Assembly: GCF_003952185.1 (NCBI RefSeq)
Contig: NZ_RXFS01000003.1
Coordinates: 496,001-560,000, forward strand
Direction of reading: 5' to 3'
DNA length: 64,000 nucleotides
Source of the DNA: Variovorax sp. 679
GTDB lineage: Bacteria; Pseudomonadota; Gammaproteobacteria; Burkholderiales; Burkholderiaceae_C
Shown: positions 1 through 8,623 of the stretch, piece after piece
Layout of the letters: each line of letters opens with the position of its first letter
How positions within the stretch are numbered: the first letter of the stretch is position 1
Notes under the pieces: model-generated
What the model was told of the DNA's origin: nothing
Database searches by the model: none
The model's input: only the letters and a program-made list of their open reading frames with translations
Position numbers and translations under genes: made by a program

Positions 1-75
1 CCCGGCACCAACGTGCTGGGGGCACCCGAAAGCGTGGCGGGCAAGGGTGTGGTGCTGGGCATTTCGTTCCCTTGA
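1..75 (+). CDS. C-terminal end of a gene cut by the window edge
   Basis: The frame is open from base 1 and ends in TGA at 73-75, giving a 24-residue tail that finishes GVVLGISFP. The tail is too short to assign a family. It converges on the GlxA-type regulator, whose stop codon lies only about 10 bases further on, so the two genes meet end to end. Confidence 0.6.
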   Translation, partial: PGTNVLGAPESVAGKGVVLGISFP

Positions 76-85
76 TCTCGCCGCA

Positions 86-1051
86 TCAACTGCGGTAGCG
101 GCTCGGGTTCGCACCCGCGATCTTCTTCATCAGGCGCCGCAGCGCCGTGGCCTCCTGGTAGCCCACGGCGCTTGCGACCTGCTCGACAGTCATGCGACTC
201 GATTCGAGCAGCGCGCGGGCACGCCGCAGCCGCACGCTCTGCACCAGCGCCTGGGTGCTCTTGCCGGTGGCCTTCTTGACGTGGCGCGCCAGCGTGCGCT
301 GCGACATGCAGAACTCGCGCGCCAGTTCGCTCACGGCGGGCGCATCGGGCAGGGTGGACTCGACCCGAGCGGCCAGCCGCGCCACCAGGTCGTTGCCGCT
401 GGCCAGCACCTCCGCCGCGATGAACGGTGCCTGCGCCTGGCGGCCGTCTATCAGCAGCATGCGCGAGACAAGATCGGTTAGCGCGCTACCGCAGCGCTCG
501 CGCAGCAGGTGCAGCATCAGGTCGGTCTGCGCGAAGGCGGCGCCCGCGGTGACGACAGGGCCATCGGAGCACACCATGCGGTCGGCATCGACGGTACAGC
601 CGGGCGACATGCGAGCGAGCAGCGGGGCATACCACCATGAGACGGTGGCACGTCGGCCCTGCAGCAGGCCGGCGGCATTCAACAGGAACACGGCCGAGCA
701 TGAGGCCGCGACCTGCCCTCCTGCCTTGGCGTGGCGCACGAGGCCGGCGATGGCCTTGGCCGCATCGGCGCTCTCGAGGCACTGGCGGATCTCGCCGGGC
801 GTGTTGAGGCCGAGCCCCGGCACTACCCAGGTGGAACGGTCGTCGCGGGGGCGCACGGGCATACGCGTTGTGTCGAGGCTCATGCCGGCGTGCAGCTGCA
901 CCGGGCCGCCGTTCACCGAGCACAGCCGCCAACGGGGCGGCGCGACGCCCGCGCGCGCGGCCATCGCTTCCGCAGCGCCGAGGATGTCCATGGTGACCGC
1001 GACGCTGGAATTGAAGGCGCCGGGCAGCACCAGTACGGTGAAGTCATGCAT
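86..1051 (-). CDS. GlxA-type AraC-family transcriptional regulator with DJ-1/PfpI domain
   Basis: A 321-residue regulator of the GlxA class. Residues 1-190 form a DJ-1/PfpI-like, class I glutamine amidotransferase-like sensor domain. The nucleophile-elbow position is kept as Cys118 (AASCSAVFLL), although in regulators this domain is usually a ligand sensor, not an enzyme. Residues 225-321 are the two helix-turn-helix motifs of the AraC DNA-binding domain (SELAREFCMSQRTLARHVKK, then VEQVASAVGYQE). It is divergent from the dienelactone hydrolase-like gene at 1175, its likeliest target. The effector cannot be told from the sequence. Length and domain order are normal for the family. Confidence 0.9.
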   Translation of the reverse strand: MHDFTVLVLPGAFNSSVAVTMDILGAAEAMAARAGVAPPRWRLCSVNGGPVQLHAGMSLDTTRMPVRPRDDRSTWVVPGLGLNTPGEIRQCLESADAAKAIAGLVRHAKAGGQVAASCSAVFLLNAAGLLQGRRATVSWWYAPLLARMSPGCTVDADRMVCSDGPVVTAGAAFAQTDLMLHLLRERCGSALTDLVSRMLLIDGRQAQAPFIAAEVLASGNDLVARLAARVESTLPDAPAVSELAREFCMSQRTLARHVKKATGKSTQALVQSVRLRRARALLESSRMTVEQVASAVGYQEATALRRLMKKIAGANPSRYRS

Positions 1052-1088
1052 CTGGATGAGTTGGCCGATAAAGCCTCAAAGAAGTCGA

Positions 1089-1126
1089 ATTGGACACTGC
1101 CATTCTGATGAGGCCGAAGGTCCAAT
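1089..1126. promoter_or_regulatory. dyad in the divergent glxA-like/dienelactone hydrolase promoter region
   Basis: Arms ATTGGAC (1089-1095) and GTCCAAT (1120-1126) are perfect inverted repeats, centred between the divergent regulator and hydrolase. The 24-base spacing is wide for a simple operator. It could be two half-sites for the adjacent AraC-type regulator. Position is the only support. Confidence 0.3.
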
Positions 1127-1174
1127 ACAAGCTTCCCGGCTTTCGCACGACCTGAACGGCAAAAAGGAAAACCC

Positions 1175-2014
1175 ATGGCACAGCAGCGCTCCATGAACGA
1201 AGACGACCCGCTCGACGACTTCACCGCGCGCCAGATCGCGCTCGACGGCATCGAGAAGAAGGTCTACGTCATGGGCCAGGGCCCGGCCGTGATCGTGATG
1301 ACCGAGATGCCCGGCATCAGCCCGCACGTGGCGCGCTTCGCACGCTGGGTGCGCGACGCGGGCTTCACCGTCTACATGCCTTCGCTGTTCGGGCGCGACG
1401 GTGCCGTGCCTGGCGCGGAGGAAGGCATCGCGGTGTTCAAGCGCGCCTGCGTCAGCGCCGAGTTCCGAGCCTTCGCGGCCAACGAGTCGAGCCCGGTCAC
1501 GCAGTGGCTGCGCGCGCTTGCGCGGTTCGCGCACGCGGAATGCGGCGGGCCCGGTGTCGGTGCGATCGGCATGTGCTTCACGGGCAACTTCGCGCTCTCG
1601 ATGATGCTCGAGCCCGCGATGCTTGCGCCGGTGGTGTGCCAGCCTTCGTTGCCGATGGACAAGCCGGAGGCCACGAACATGTCGCCGGACGAACTGGCCT
1701 CGGTGCGCGAACGGCTGGAGCGCGAGGACCTGACCGTCATGGCCTACCGCTTCGAGGGCGACAGGCACTGCAGGGCGCAGCGCTTCGCGGCCTTCTCGCA
1801 GGCGCTGGGCGAGCGCTTCATCGCACGCGTACTGCCCGACAGCGCGGCCAGCACCAATACGCCGCCCTTCTTCGCGCAGGTGGTGGCGAGCCCGCACAGC
1901 GTGGTGACGGCGCACCTGATCGACGAAGCGGGGCAGCCCACGGTGGCGGCGCGCGACGAGATACTGGCCTTCTTCGCGCGGCGCCTGCGGTCATCCAGTT
2001 CCGGCAAAGCCTGA
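1175..2014 (+). CDS. dienelactone hydrolase family protein
   Basis: A 279-residue alpha/beta hydrolase of the dienelactone hydrolase (carboxymethylenebutenolidase) family. The nucleophile elbow is G-M-C-F-T-G with Cys134, as expected for the Cys-Asp-His triad of this family. An early T-E-M-P motif around residue 44 matches the conserved glutamate region, and a His lies near the C-terminus in SPHSVVTAHL. The start is chosen for the AAGGAAA ribosome site a few bases upstream; a second ATG six codons later is possible. It is about 40 residues longer than typical enzymes, and the true substrate is unknown. Regulation by the divergent GlxA-type gene is an inference. Confidence 0.85.
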   Translation: MAQQRSMNEDDPLDDFTARQIALDGIEKKVYVMGQGPAVIVMTEMPGISPHVARFARWVRDAGFTVYMPSLFGRDGAVPGAEEGIAVFKRACVSAEFRAFAANESSPVTQWLRALARFAHAECGGPGVGAIGMCFTGNFALSMMLEPAMLAPVVCQPSLPMDKPEATNMSPDELASVRERLEREDLTVMAYRFEGDRHCRAQRFAAFSQALGERFIARVLPDSAASTNTPPFFAQVVASPHSVVTAHLIDEAGQPTVAARDEILAFFARRLRSSSSGKA

Positions 2015-2247
2015 ACAAGCGGCGTTTTCGCAACACGCGGGGCACGGCGGATGAAACCTCTTCGCCGTGTCTTGCGCACTTTCAGTTCCGGCCTTTCCGA
2101 TGCGCTAACGCCTTGGTATGCGCAACGTTGCAGCCGCGCGCGAGCGCATCGAAAATGCCTTCGCGATCCGGTGTCCGTGCCGCGCGATGCTCTGGCAGAC
2201 TGATTCGAGAGGCGCTTACTTCACAGCGTCCGCAAGGAGTCTTCCCC

Positions 2248-3327
2248 ATGCATTCCAGGCCCGCAGCACTGGCGCTGCCATCGCGCCTCGCCGCGCTCTT
2301 CCCGATTCTTTTTCTCGGACTCGTTGCCCTCTTGACCGCCAGCTTCATCGCCCCGAAGGCCCACGCCGCCGATGCCACCCCGGCAACGACGCACACGCTC
2401 ATCATCGACACCGACCCCGGCGCCGACGACGTGATCGCGCTGCTCTTCGCCATGGCCTCGCCCGAGCAGTTGAAGATCCAGGCACTCACCACCGTGGCCG
2501 GCAACGTGCCGCTTGCCAAGACCTCGCGCAATGCACGCCTCGCCCGCGAATGGGCGAAGCGGCCCGACATCGCGATCTACGCCGGCGCGCCGCGTCCCCT
2601 GCTGCGCACGCCGATCTACGCGGCCGACATCCACGGCAGCGAAGGCATCACCGGCGTGAAGGTGCACGAGCCCAGCCAGCCGCTGGCCGAGGGCAACGCG
2701 GTCGACTACCTGATCCGCACGCTGCGCGCCGCGCCCGAGAAGAGCGTGACGCTCGCGATGCTCGGCCCCGAGACCAACCTCGCGCTCGCGCTCACGCAGG
2801 CGCCCGACATCACGCGCGGCCTGCGCGAGCTGGTGCTCATGGGCGGCGCGCATTTCAACGGCGGCAACATCACGCCGACAGCCGAGTTCAACGTGTTCGC
2901 CGATCCGCACGCGGCCGAGATCGTGCTGAAGAGCGGCGTGCCGATCACCATGCTGCCGCTGGACCTGACGCACAAGGTGCTGACCAGCCCCGAGCGCATC
3001 GCAAAGCTGCGCGGCCTCGGCAACCAGGCCGGCCGGACCGTGGCCGACATCCTCGACGCGTACGTGCAGCACGACATGCAGTACTACGGCCTGCCCGGTG
3101 GCCCGGTGCACGACGCCACCGTGGTCGCCTACCTGCTGCAGCCCTCGCTCTTCAGGGGCCGCAAGGTGAACGTGGAAGTCGACAGCCGCGAGGGGCTGGG
3201 CTTCGGGCAGACGGTGGTCGACTGGTATGGCGGGCTGAAGAAGCCGGCCAACGTGAACTGGATCGCCGAAGGGGATGCGCAAGGGTTCTTCGACCTGCTG
3301 ACGCAGAGGATTTCGCGCTTGCCTTGA
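2248..3327 (+). CDS. exported nucleoside hydrolase (IunH/RihA family)
   Basis: A 359-residue protein that should cleave the N-glycosidic bond of nucleosides to ribose and base. Residues 1-40 are a signal peptide with a long hydrophobic stretch ending in AHA. The family's calcium-binding motif DTDPGADD is at 54-61, and the MLPLDLTHKV motif near the C-terminal half is typical. The start is set by AAGGAG at 2234-2239. Open sequence extends far upstream in the same frame but has no coding character. A signal peptide makes this a periplasmic salvage enzyme, unlike the cytoplasmic E. coli Rih enzymes. It has a dead partial paralog at 5102-5164. Confidence 0.9.
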   Translation: MHSRPAALALPSRLAALFPILFLGLVALLTASFIAPKAHAADATPATTHTLIIDTDPGADDVIALLFAMASPEQLKIQALTTVAGNVPLAKTSRNARLAREWAKRPDIAIYAGAPRPLLRTPIYAADIHGSEGITGVKVHEPSQPLAEGNAVDYLIRTLRAAPEKSVTLAMLGPETNLALALTQAPDITRGLRELVLMGGAHFNGGNITPTAEFNVFADPHAAEIVLKSGVPITMLPLDLTHKVLTSPERIAKLRGLGNQAGRTVADILDAYVQHDMQYYGLPGGPVHDATVVAYLLQPSLFRGRKVNVEVDSREGLGFGQTVVDWYGGLKKPANVNWIAEGDAQGFFDLLTQRISRLP

Positions 3328-3339
3328 GCGGCGTCGCGC

Positions 3340-3363
3340 CCGGCCTGCGGCTCGGCAGGCCGG
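3340..3363 (+). terminator. GC-rich hairpin after the nucleoside hydrolase
   Basis: Perfect 9-bp stem CCGGCCTGC/GCAGGCCGG with a six-base loop, 12 bases after the nucleoside hydrolase stop codon. It lacks a clear T tract, so it is a weak or Rho-assisted terminator candidate. Confidence 0.4.
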
Positions 3364-3518
3364 CTGCCATTTCCGGACTCTCTCCTGTGGGTACTCCAGA
3401 GTCAGGCTGACGTCAGGGGTTCGGCCTAAAGTTGAATCCTAAAGTATTACTTCAGCTCGCGGGCTTCGCTCCTGTCCAGTTTCAGGGGCGGAGGGCCACA
3501 AGCGATCCGGAGGATGCT

Positions 3519-4505
3519 ATGTGCACGACCAACATGAATTCCGTCGGAGCCTCGGCAGCGACGTATCGGGTTTGGACCGACAACCCCGGGGGCTTCTCGA
3601 CCCTGAAGATCATGCCGATGCACCACAACTTCCACGAGCATCCCCTCTTCCAGGTGCCCGAGCTCGTGAAGCTCGGCATGGAGCTCTCGAAGCTGGACCA
3701 GTGCAGGTTCATGGACCCGAAAAGGACGGTCTCGTCATCGCTGGCGCACGACGGACGGCCTCCCGGCGGGCGCAGCATCGAGGAGTTCTTCGAGCGGATG
3801 GAGGAGCCGGGTTCGTCGGTCGCCTTCTACAACATCGAAGTCATCCCGCGCTACGGGGCGCTGCTGATGTCGGTGGTCGACTCGATGCGCTCCCTGGTCG
3901 AGCGCGAACAGCCCGACATCTTCCTGGTGAACGGTTTCGTCTTCTTCTCCGCTCCGCCTTCCGTCACGCCCTTCCACATCGATCGCGAGAACAACTTCTG
4001 GCTGCAGCTGCACGGACGCAAGACGCTCAACGTGTGGGACCACCGCGACCGCACCATCGTGCCGGCCGAGGCCGTGGAAGATTTCATCGTCACGCAGTCG
4101 CTCAAGAAAGTGCGCTTCGACGAAGCGTTCCTGCCGCGCGGGCTGGAATTCAATGCGCAGCCGGGGGACGCCATCTACTTCCCGAGCACCTCGCCCCACA
4201 TGACGAGATCGAGGGTCGACGCGGCCGCCGCGCCGGAGAGCCGCCTGTCGATCTCGATCGGCGTGACCTTCTACACCGCCGCCACGCGCGAAGTGGCCCG
4301 CATCCATCAGGTGAACCGGGTGATGCGCAAGTGCGGCCTCTCGCCCTCGTACCCGAGGGAGTCGCGCACCGCCGATGCTATCAAGTCGGCTGTGGGAGGC
4401 CTGGTCGGCGCCGGACGTGCCCGGCTGGGCGCTGCGCGCGCGAAGTTCAGAAGCATGACCTCGTCGCGACGCTTCAAGCACACACCGCCGCCGGGCTCGT
4501 ACTGA
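3519..4505 (+). CDS. cupin/JmjC-like Fe(II)/2-oxoglutarate oxygenase-type protein
   Basis: A 328-residue protein with the pattern of a cupin_8/JmjC-type dioxygenase. An HxD pair (His153, Asp155 in FHIDREN) is followed about 70 residues later by a His in TSPHMTR (His227), the usual three iron ligands. GRKTLNVW near 166-173 is where the 2-oxoglutarate-binding lysine usually sits, and PGDAIYFPS precedes the second His as in this fold. The start is chosen for GGAGG at 3509-3513; an upstream extension in frame lacks a good site. The C-terminal 40 residues are basic and look disordered. The substrate (protein, small molecule or natural product) is unknown. Confidence 0.75.
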   Translation: MCTTNMNSVGASAATYRVWTDNPGGFSTLKIMPMHHNFHEHPLFQVPELVKLGMELSKLDQCRFMDPKRTVSSSLAHDGRPPGGRSIEEFFERMEEPGSSVAFYNIEVIPRYGALLMSVVDSMRSLVEREQPDIFLVNGFVFFSAPPSVTPFHIDRENNFWLQLHGRKTLNVWDHRDRTIVPAEAVEDFIVTQSLKKVRFDEAFLPRGLEFNAQPGDAIYFPSTSPHMTRSRVDAAAAPESRLSISIGVTFYTAATREVARIHQVNRVMRKCGLSPSYPRESRTADAIKSAVGGLVGAGRARLGAARAKFRSMTSSRRFKHTPPPGSY

Positions 4506-4539
4506 ACTGAAGGGAGGGGTCCGCAATCAGCGGGCTCAA

Positions 4540-4983
4540 TCAGCGGGCTTGGGCGCACACGTGCTTGAACACGATCCCGCTCACCGTGGTGGGCCCGCCG
4601 ACGGCCTTCCACTCGGTGTGCCGGCTGAGGTCGATGTCGTGCACCTCCAGCGGCCCGTTGTGGCTCACGACGCGGCGCGCCTTCTCGCGCCCGCCCTTGC
4701 AGTCGTAGTCGTAGAGGTAGCGCGACGTGCGGTACGGGGTCTTGCCCACGTCGGTCTGCAGTTCGTCGTAGCGGTAGAGCGTCCACGCCTCCACCATGCC
4801 GTCGTGCGGGCGGATGGAATCGCGCTGCAGCAGCACCTTCTTGCGGGGCGTCGATGCGATCTCGGTCCAGTTTTCTGCTGCCTGTGCCGGCAGTGCCGTC
4901 GACAGGGTCGCCGCCGCGCAGGCCGATGCGACGAGGCGACACAACGCCATCGTGCGATGCAAGGATCGATTGGGTCTTCTCAT
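4540..4983 (-). CDS. exported surface-adhesin protein E-like small protein
   Basis: A 147-residue exported protein. The signal peptide covers about residues 1-35, ending LPAQA-AENW. The mature part begins with a WTEIASTPRKKVLLQRDS pattern and contains YRYDELQTD and YLYDYDCKGGREKAR, the layout I associate with the surface-adhesin protein E-like family in betaproteobacteria. Two cysteines (in DCKGG and KHVCAQ) could form a disulfide. The start is set by a GGAGGAGAAGAGG ribosome site. The role is unknown; the gene is monocistronic by spacing. Confidence 0.7.
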   Translation of the reverse strand: MRRPNRSLHRTMALCRLVASACAAATLSTALPAQAAENWTEIASTPRKKVLLQRDSIRPHDGMVEAWTLYRYDELQTDVGKTPYRTSRYLYDYDCKGGREKARRVVSHNGPLEVHDIDLSRHTEWKAVGGPTTVSGIVFKHVCAQAR

Positions 4984-5101
4984 CCTCTTCTCCTCCGTGT
5001 GTGTAGGCGGGCCGGTGCCCTCGGCTCCAGTCCTTGCCACGGCACGAGCATAGCTCCGCACTTCGACCGACCGCTTGGCGCCTTCTCTCGCGTACTCCGC
5101 G

Positions 5102-5164
5102 GCGGAAGGGGATGTGCAGGGATTCTGCAATCTGCTGACGCAAAGGGTTTCGCGGCTGCCCTGA
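5102..5164 (+). pseudogene. remnant of a second nucleoside hydrolase (C-terminus only)
   Basis: Read in frame from 5102, the bases give A-E-G-D-V-Q-G-F-C-N-L-L-T-Q-R-V-S-R-L-P followed by TGA. This matches the last residues of the nucleoside hydrolase at 2248-3327 (EGDAQGFFDLLTQRISRLP, stop) at about 15 of 19 positions. Most DNA differences are at third codon positions, so the copy diverged while still coding. Nothing upstream in this frame resembles the rest of the enzyme, so the body of the gene has been deleted or replaced. Confidence 0.75.
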
Positions 5165-5220
5165 GCCATGCGCCACGGGCATCGGCGCGACCTGACATGG
5201 GCGGCGGCTACCATCGCGCA

Positions 5221-5571
5221 ATGCCCACCTCGAACACGACGGATCGATCTGCGTTCTTCAACTGGATTTCAGCGGGCATGTTGATGGGCGGTCTCGCGCT
5301 GCCGCTCGTCGCGAAGGCAGTCGAGCCGGGCCTCTGGTCGCTGCCCCTCTACTCTCTCTCGTTGCTCTGCTGGCTCGCTCTGCCCTTGTGGTATCCCTAT
5401 TCCGTGGTGAAAACAGGAGTCATCGGCGCGAAGTACAAGGTTTTCAGACAGCAGGAGCCATACAGGTTCTGGTTGGGACTGGCGACCTATGAAGTGCTCC
5501 TGCTTGCCTTGGGCACTGTGATCGCGCTGCCCGTGTATGTCGGGCTCGTGAAAAGCCAGATACCGCAGTGA
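5221..5571 (+). CDS. small predicted membrane protein
   Basis: A 116-residue protein of unknown family. It shows three hydrophobic segments, around residues 13-34, 37-60 and 83-110, separated by a basic loop (VIGAKYKVFRQQEPYRFW). It is probably an inner-membrane protein. The start is the first ATG after the dead nucleoside hydrolase tail; there is no strong ribosome site, so it is uncertain. Coding character (third-position GC, no repeats) is reasonable but not strong. Confidence 0.55.
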   Translation: MPTSNTTDRSAFFNWISAGMLMGGLALPLVAKAVEPGLWSLPLYSLSLLCWLALPLWYPYSVVKTGVIGAKYKVFRQQEPYRFWLGLATYEVLLLALGTVIALPVYVGLVKSQIPQ

Positions 5572-5629
5572 TGCGGTATTCGACCCAGGGGAAGTCCGCA
5601 TCCAGGACGAGTCTTGCCCGCGGCACCGC

Positions 5630-6076
5630 CTAGACCTTGATGCCGCGGAATGCGATGACACGGCGCCAAGGCGCCATGCGTCCCAGCACCGCATGGAGCT
5701 CATCCGTTGGAGAAACGGCTCCAAGAACAATTGGCTCCGAATGCGCAGCCTTGACGATGACATCCTCGGCGAAGGCCGCGACAAGAAACTCGGGACGAAC
5801 ACAGTTCTGACCTTGCTCCGGGAAGCTGACGAGGCGGCTGAACCTGAAGTCGTCCGGTATGGGCAGCCTGGCTTTGAGAAACCAATCCTCGTCGGCCGCG
5901 ACGGTCTGCCACGGGCCGGCGGAAAGTCTCCTGACAGTCGTTGCACCCAGGACCCGTGCGCCAGTGACTAACTGCTCGGCAATGCTCTCCAGCGTGACTT
6001 CATCGCGGTTGAAGAACATCGTCGGATGGGCGCGGGCCCATTCTGTTGCAGAAACCGTGATCTCGGTGATGCTCAT
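5630..6076 (-). CDS. hypothetical protein, 148 residues
   Basis: No family recognised. It is a soluble, mixed alpha/beta-type protein with no signal peptide or membrane segment. The N-terminus is MSITEITVSATEWARAHP and the C-terminus APWRRVIAFRGIKV. The start is chosen for a GGAAG site six bases before this ATG; an ATG eleven codons upstream is also possible. It lies head to tail with the PTH2-like gene at 6132-6449 on the same strand, 55 bases apart, so the two may be co-transcribed. GC content appears lower than that of its neighbours. Confidence 0.65.
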   Translation of the reverse strand: MSITEITVSATEWARAHPTMFFNRDEVTLESIAEQLVTGARVLGATTVRRLSAGPWQTVAADEDWFLKARLPIPDDFRFSRLVSFPEQGQNCVRPEFLVAAFAEDVIVKAAHSEPIVLGAVSPTDELHAVLGRMAPWRRVIAFRGIKV

Positions 6077-6131
6077 TGCTTCCAGGTTCCATCCAATGGG
6101 ACCGAACAAATTACAGCGTTTCAGGGCCGGT

Positions 6132-6449
6132 TCACAGCAGCGGCGGCTCCTTGTAGAGCCGGAGGAACTTGAACATCCTTGGCCATTGCTCCCGAGGCTT
6201 GAAAACGATCGCCACCTCCTGATTTCCGAGGGCTGACTCAGTCAGCACCACGTGATCGGCAACCTGCTTGGCATTCTCGAACTCTTTGGTGTTTGCCTTG
6301 CAGACAGCCTTGAAAAAGGGGCCCGAAAGCCATTGCTGCGTCTCCGGCTCGCTCTGGAATTTGAGATAACCGGCCAAGGATGCATGGGCAACAGCGACCA
6401 TCGCGAAGCCCAGGGGAATGTCGTCCCGAACAAGGATGTACATCTTCAT
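6132..6449 (-). CDS. PTH2-like (peptidyl-tRNA hydrolase 2 fold) small protein
   Basis: A 105-residue protein starting MKMYILVRDDIPLGFAMVAV. The pattern of a beta strand, then R-D-D, a glycine and A-H-A resembles the opening of the PTH2 family (VVRxDLxMxxGKxAAQxxHA), but the usual GK is replaced by GF, so true peptidyl-tRNA hydrolase activity is doubtful. The second half, with HVVLTESALGNQEVAIVFKP, has the family's later strands. Starts 13 codons upstream (6488) are possible; this ATG matches the core fold. Probably a conserved protein of unknown role. Confidence 0.65.
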   Translation of the reverse strand: MKMYILVRDDIPLGFAMVAVAHASLAGYLKFQSEPETQQWLSGPFFKAVCKANTKEFENAKQVADHVVLTESALGNQEVAIVFKPREQWPRMFKFLRLYKEPPLL

Positions 6450-6680
6450 GCGTCTGCTCGCACCACTGGCGTGATTCTCCCCAGTCATGCCTTCGATTTT
6501 CCAACAGGATCTCTGCGATGACTCAGGTCGGGAATGCGGCTCGCCGTACAACGGGCGAGTTGAGCACATCGCTGCATCCGGTCATTTCACACCGCCTTTC
6601 ACGCACTTCGTCGCAATCCCATGGAAACGATGCGATGACATCGCGACCATCCGGCTCCACATTCACCAAGGAGATCCGCG

Positions 6681-7745
6681 ATGCGAAGAGCCCTTGTCCG
6701 CCCCGCCCTGCTGCTCGCCAGCAGCCTGCTGCTGTGCTTCCAGGCACTGGCCTCCGAGGCCGGCTGGCGGCAGATCCGCATTCCGGGCGCCACGCCCGAC
6801 GACGCGCCCACGGTGGTCGCGCTGTACTACCCCACGCAAGCGCCCGAGCGCACGACGCCCATGGGGCCGTTCACGGTTCGGGCGGCCATCCAGGCGCCTC
6901 CCGAGGACAAGATCAAGGGCTTGATCCTGCTGAGCCATGGCCTGGGTGGCACCGAGCTGGGCCACAGCAGCCTGGCCGAAGCGCTCGCGCGGGACGGCTA
7001 CCTGGTCGCGGCGCTGCGCCATCCCGGCGACAACTGGCAAGACGGGTCGCTGCTGAAGAAGGGCGCGGCCGCCTACTTCGGCGAGCGGCCGCAGCAGGCT
7101 TCGCGGGTGATCGACGCGCTGCTGCAAGACCCGCTATGGAAGGAGCGGATCGCGCGCGACGACAAGGGCTATCGCATCGGCGCCGTGGGTCATTCGGCGG
7201 GCGGCTACACGGTGCTGGCACTCGTGGGCGGCCAGGCCGACCTGTCGCGCATTACCACGCATTGCGCGAGCGAACGCGCCGCCGACCCGATCTTCTGCGG
7301 TGTCAACCGCAGCGACGCGCCGCCCTCCGGCACCACGAGCGCGAGCGCGAGCGCGGCGCCGGCATCGTTGCTTCCCTCGTTGCGCGATCCGCGCGTGCGC
7401 GCGGTCGTGTCGCTGGCCCCTGCCGGCGTTCCCTTCACGGCCTCGTCGCTCGCGCAGGTGCGGGTGCCCGTGCGAATCTACGAAGCCGAGCAGGACCGCT
7501 TCCTGGTGCCGCGCTTCCACGCCGAATGGGTCGCCGGCAACATGCCCGCGGCCGAGCTGCGCCGCATTCCGAGCGCATGGCACTTCGCGTTCATGGACAC
7601 GCCGTCCATGCCCATCCAGACGCCCGACGGCAACATCGCGGACGACCCGCCGGGTTTCGACCGCCAGGTGTTCCTGGCACGGCTGGGGCGGGAGATTCCG
7701 GACTTCTTCGACAAGGCGCTGTCCGGGGAGACTCGCCCGCAGTGA
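6681..7745 (+). CDS. exported alpha/beta hydrolase (PAF-acetylhydrolase/dienelactone hydrolase-like)
   Basis: A 354-residue secreted hydrolase. A signal peptide covers residues 1-24 (leucine-rich, ending ALAS). The nucleophile elbow is G-H-S-A-G-G, the oxyanion region is LSHGLGG, an Asp lies in EAEQDRFLVP, and the His lies in IPSAWHFAF near the end, giving a full Ser-Asp-His triad. An alanine/serine-rich insert (SGTTSASASAAPAS) looks like a flexible loop. The start is set by AAGGAG eight bases upstream. Substrate unknown. The downstream terminator at 7790-7819 separates it from the glt operon coming the other way. Confidence 0.85.
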   Translation: MRRALVRPALLLASSLLLCFQALASEAGWRQIRIPGATPDDAPTVVALYYPTQAPERTTPMGPFTVRAAIQAPPEDKIKGLILLSHGLGGTELGHSSLAEALARDGYLVAALRHPGDNWQDGSLLKKGAAAYFGERPQQASRVIDALLQDPLWKERIARDDKGYRIGAVGHSAGGYTVLALVGGQADLSRITTHCASERAADPIFCGVNRSDAPPSGTTSASASAAPASLLPSLRDPRVRAVVSLAPAGVPFTASSLAQVRVPVRIYEAEQDRFLVPRFHAEWVAGNMPAAELRRIPSAWHFAFMDTPSMPIQTPDGNIADDPPGFDRQVFLARLGREIPDFFDKALSGETRPQ

Positions 7746-7789
7746 ATGGCGCCCGGGCCCGCCCTGCTCCCGGGCTCGCTCCCAAAAGA

Positions 7790-7819
7790 AAAGGCCATGC
7801 CGTCGCCGGCATGGCCTTT
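7790..7819 (-). terminator. intrinsic terminator shared by the convergent hydrolase and glt operon
   Basis: Perfect 13-bp stem AAAGGCCATGCCG/CGGCATGGCCTTT with a four-base loop. On the minus strand it is followed by TTTTCTTTT, so it ends the glt operon well. On the plus strand it lies 45 bases after the hydrolase stop codon and can also act there, with a weaker tract. Confidence 0.9.
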
Positions 7820-7846
7820 GTCGCTTGATCTACGCAGCAGCGGCGC

Positions 7847-8596
<750 letters not shown>

Positions 8597-8623
8597 TGGT
8601 TTCTCTCCGGTTCAGCCACTCAA

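Noticed and set aside
3407..3416. CTGACGTCAG palindrome before the cupin-like gene
   Set aside because: Ten bases is too short to support a site without a known regulator or a second copy.
6632..6644. GCGATG-A-CATCGC palindrome before the exported hydrolase
   Set aside because: Short and made of common GC-rich words; no regulator gene is next to it, so chance is likely.
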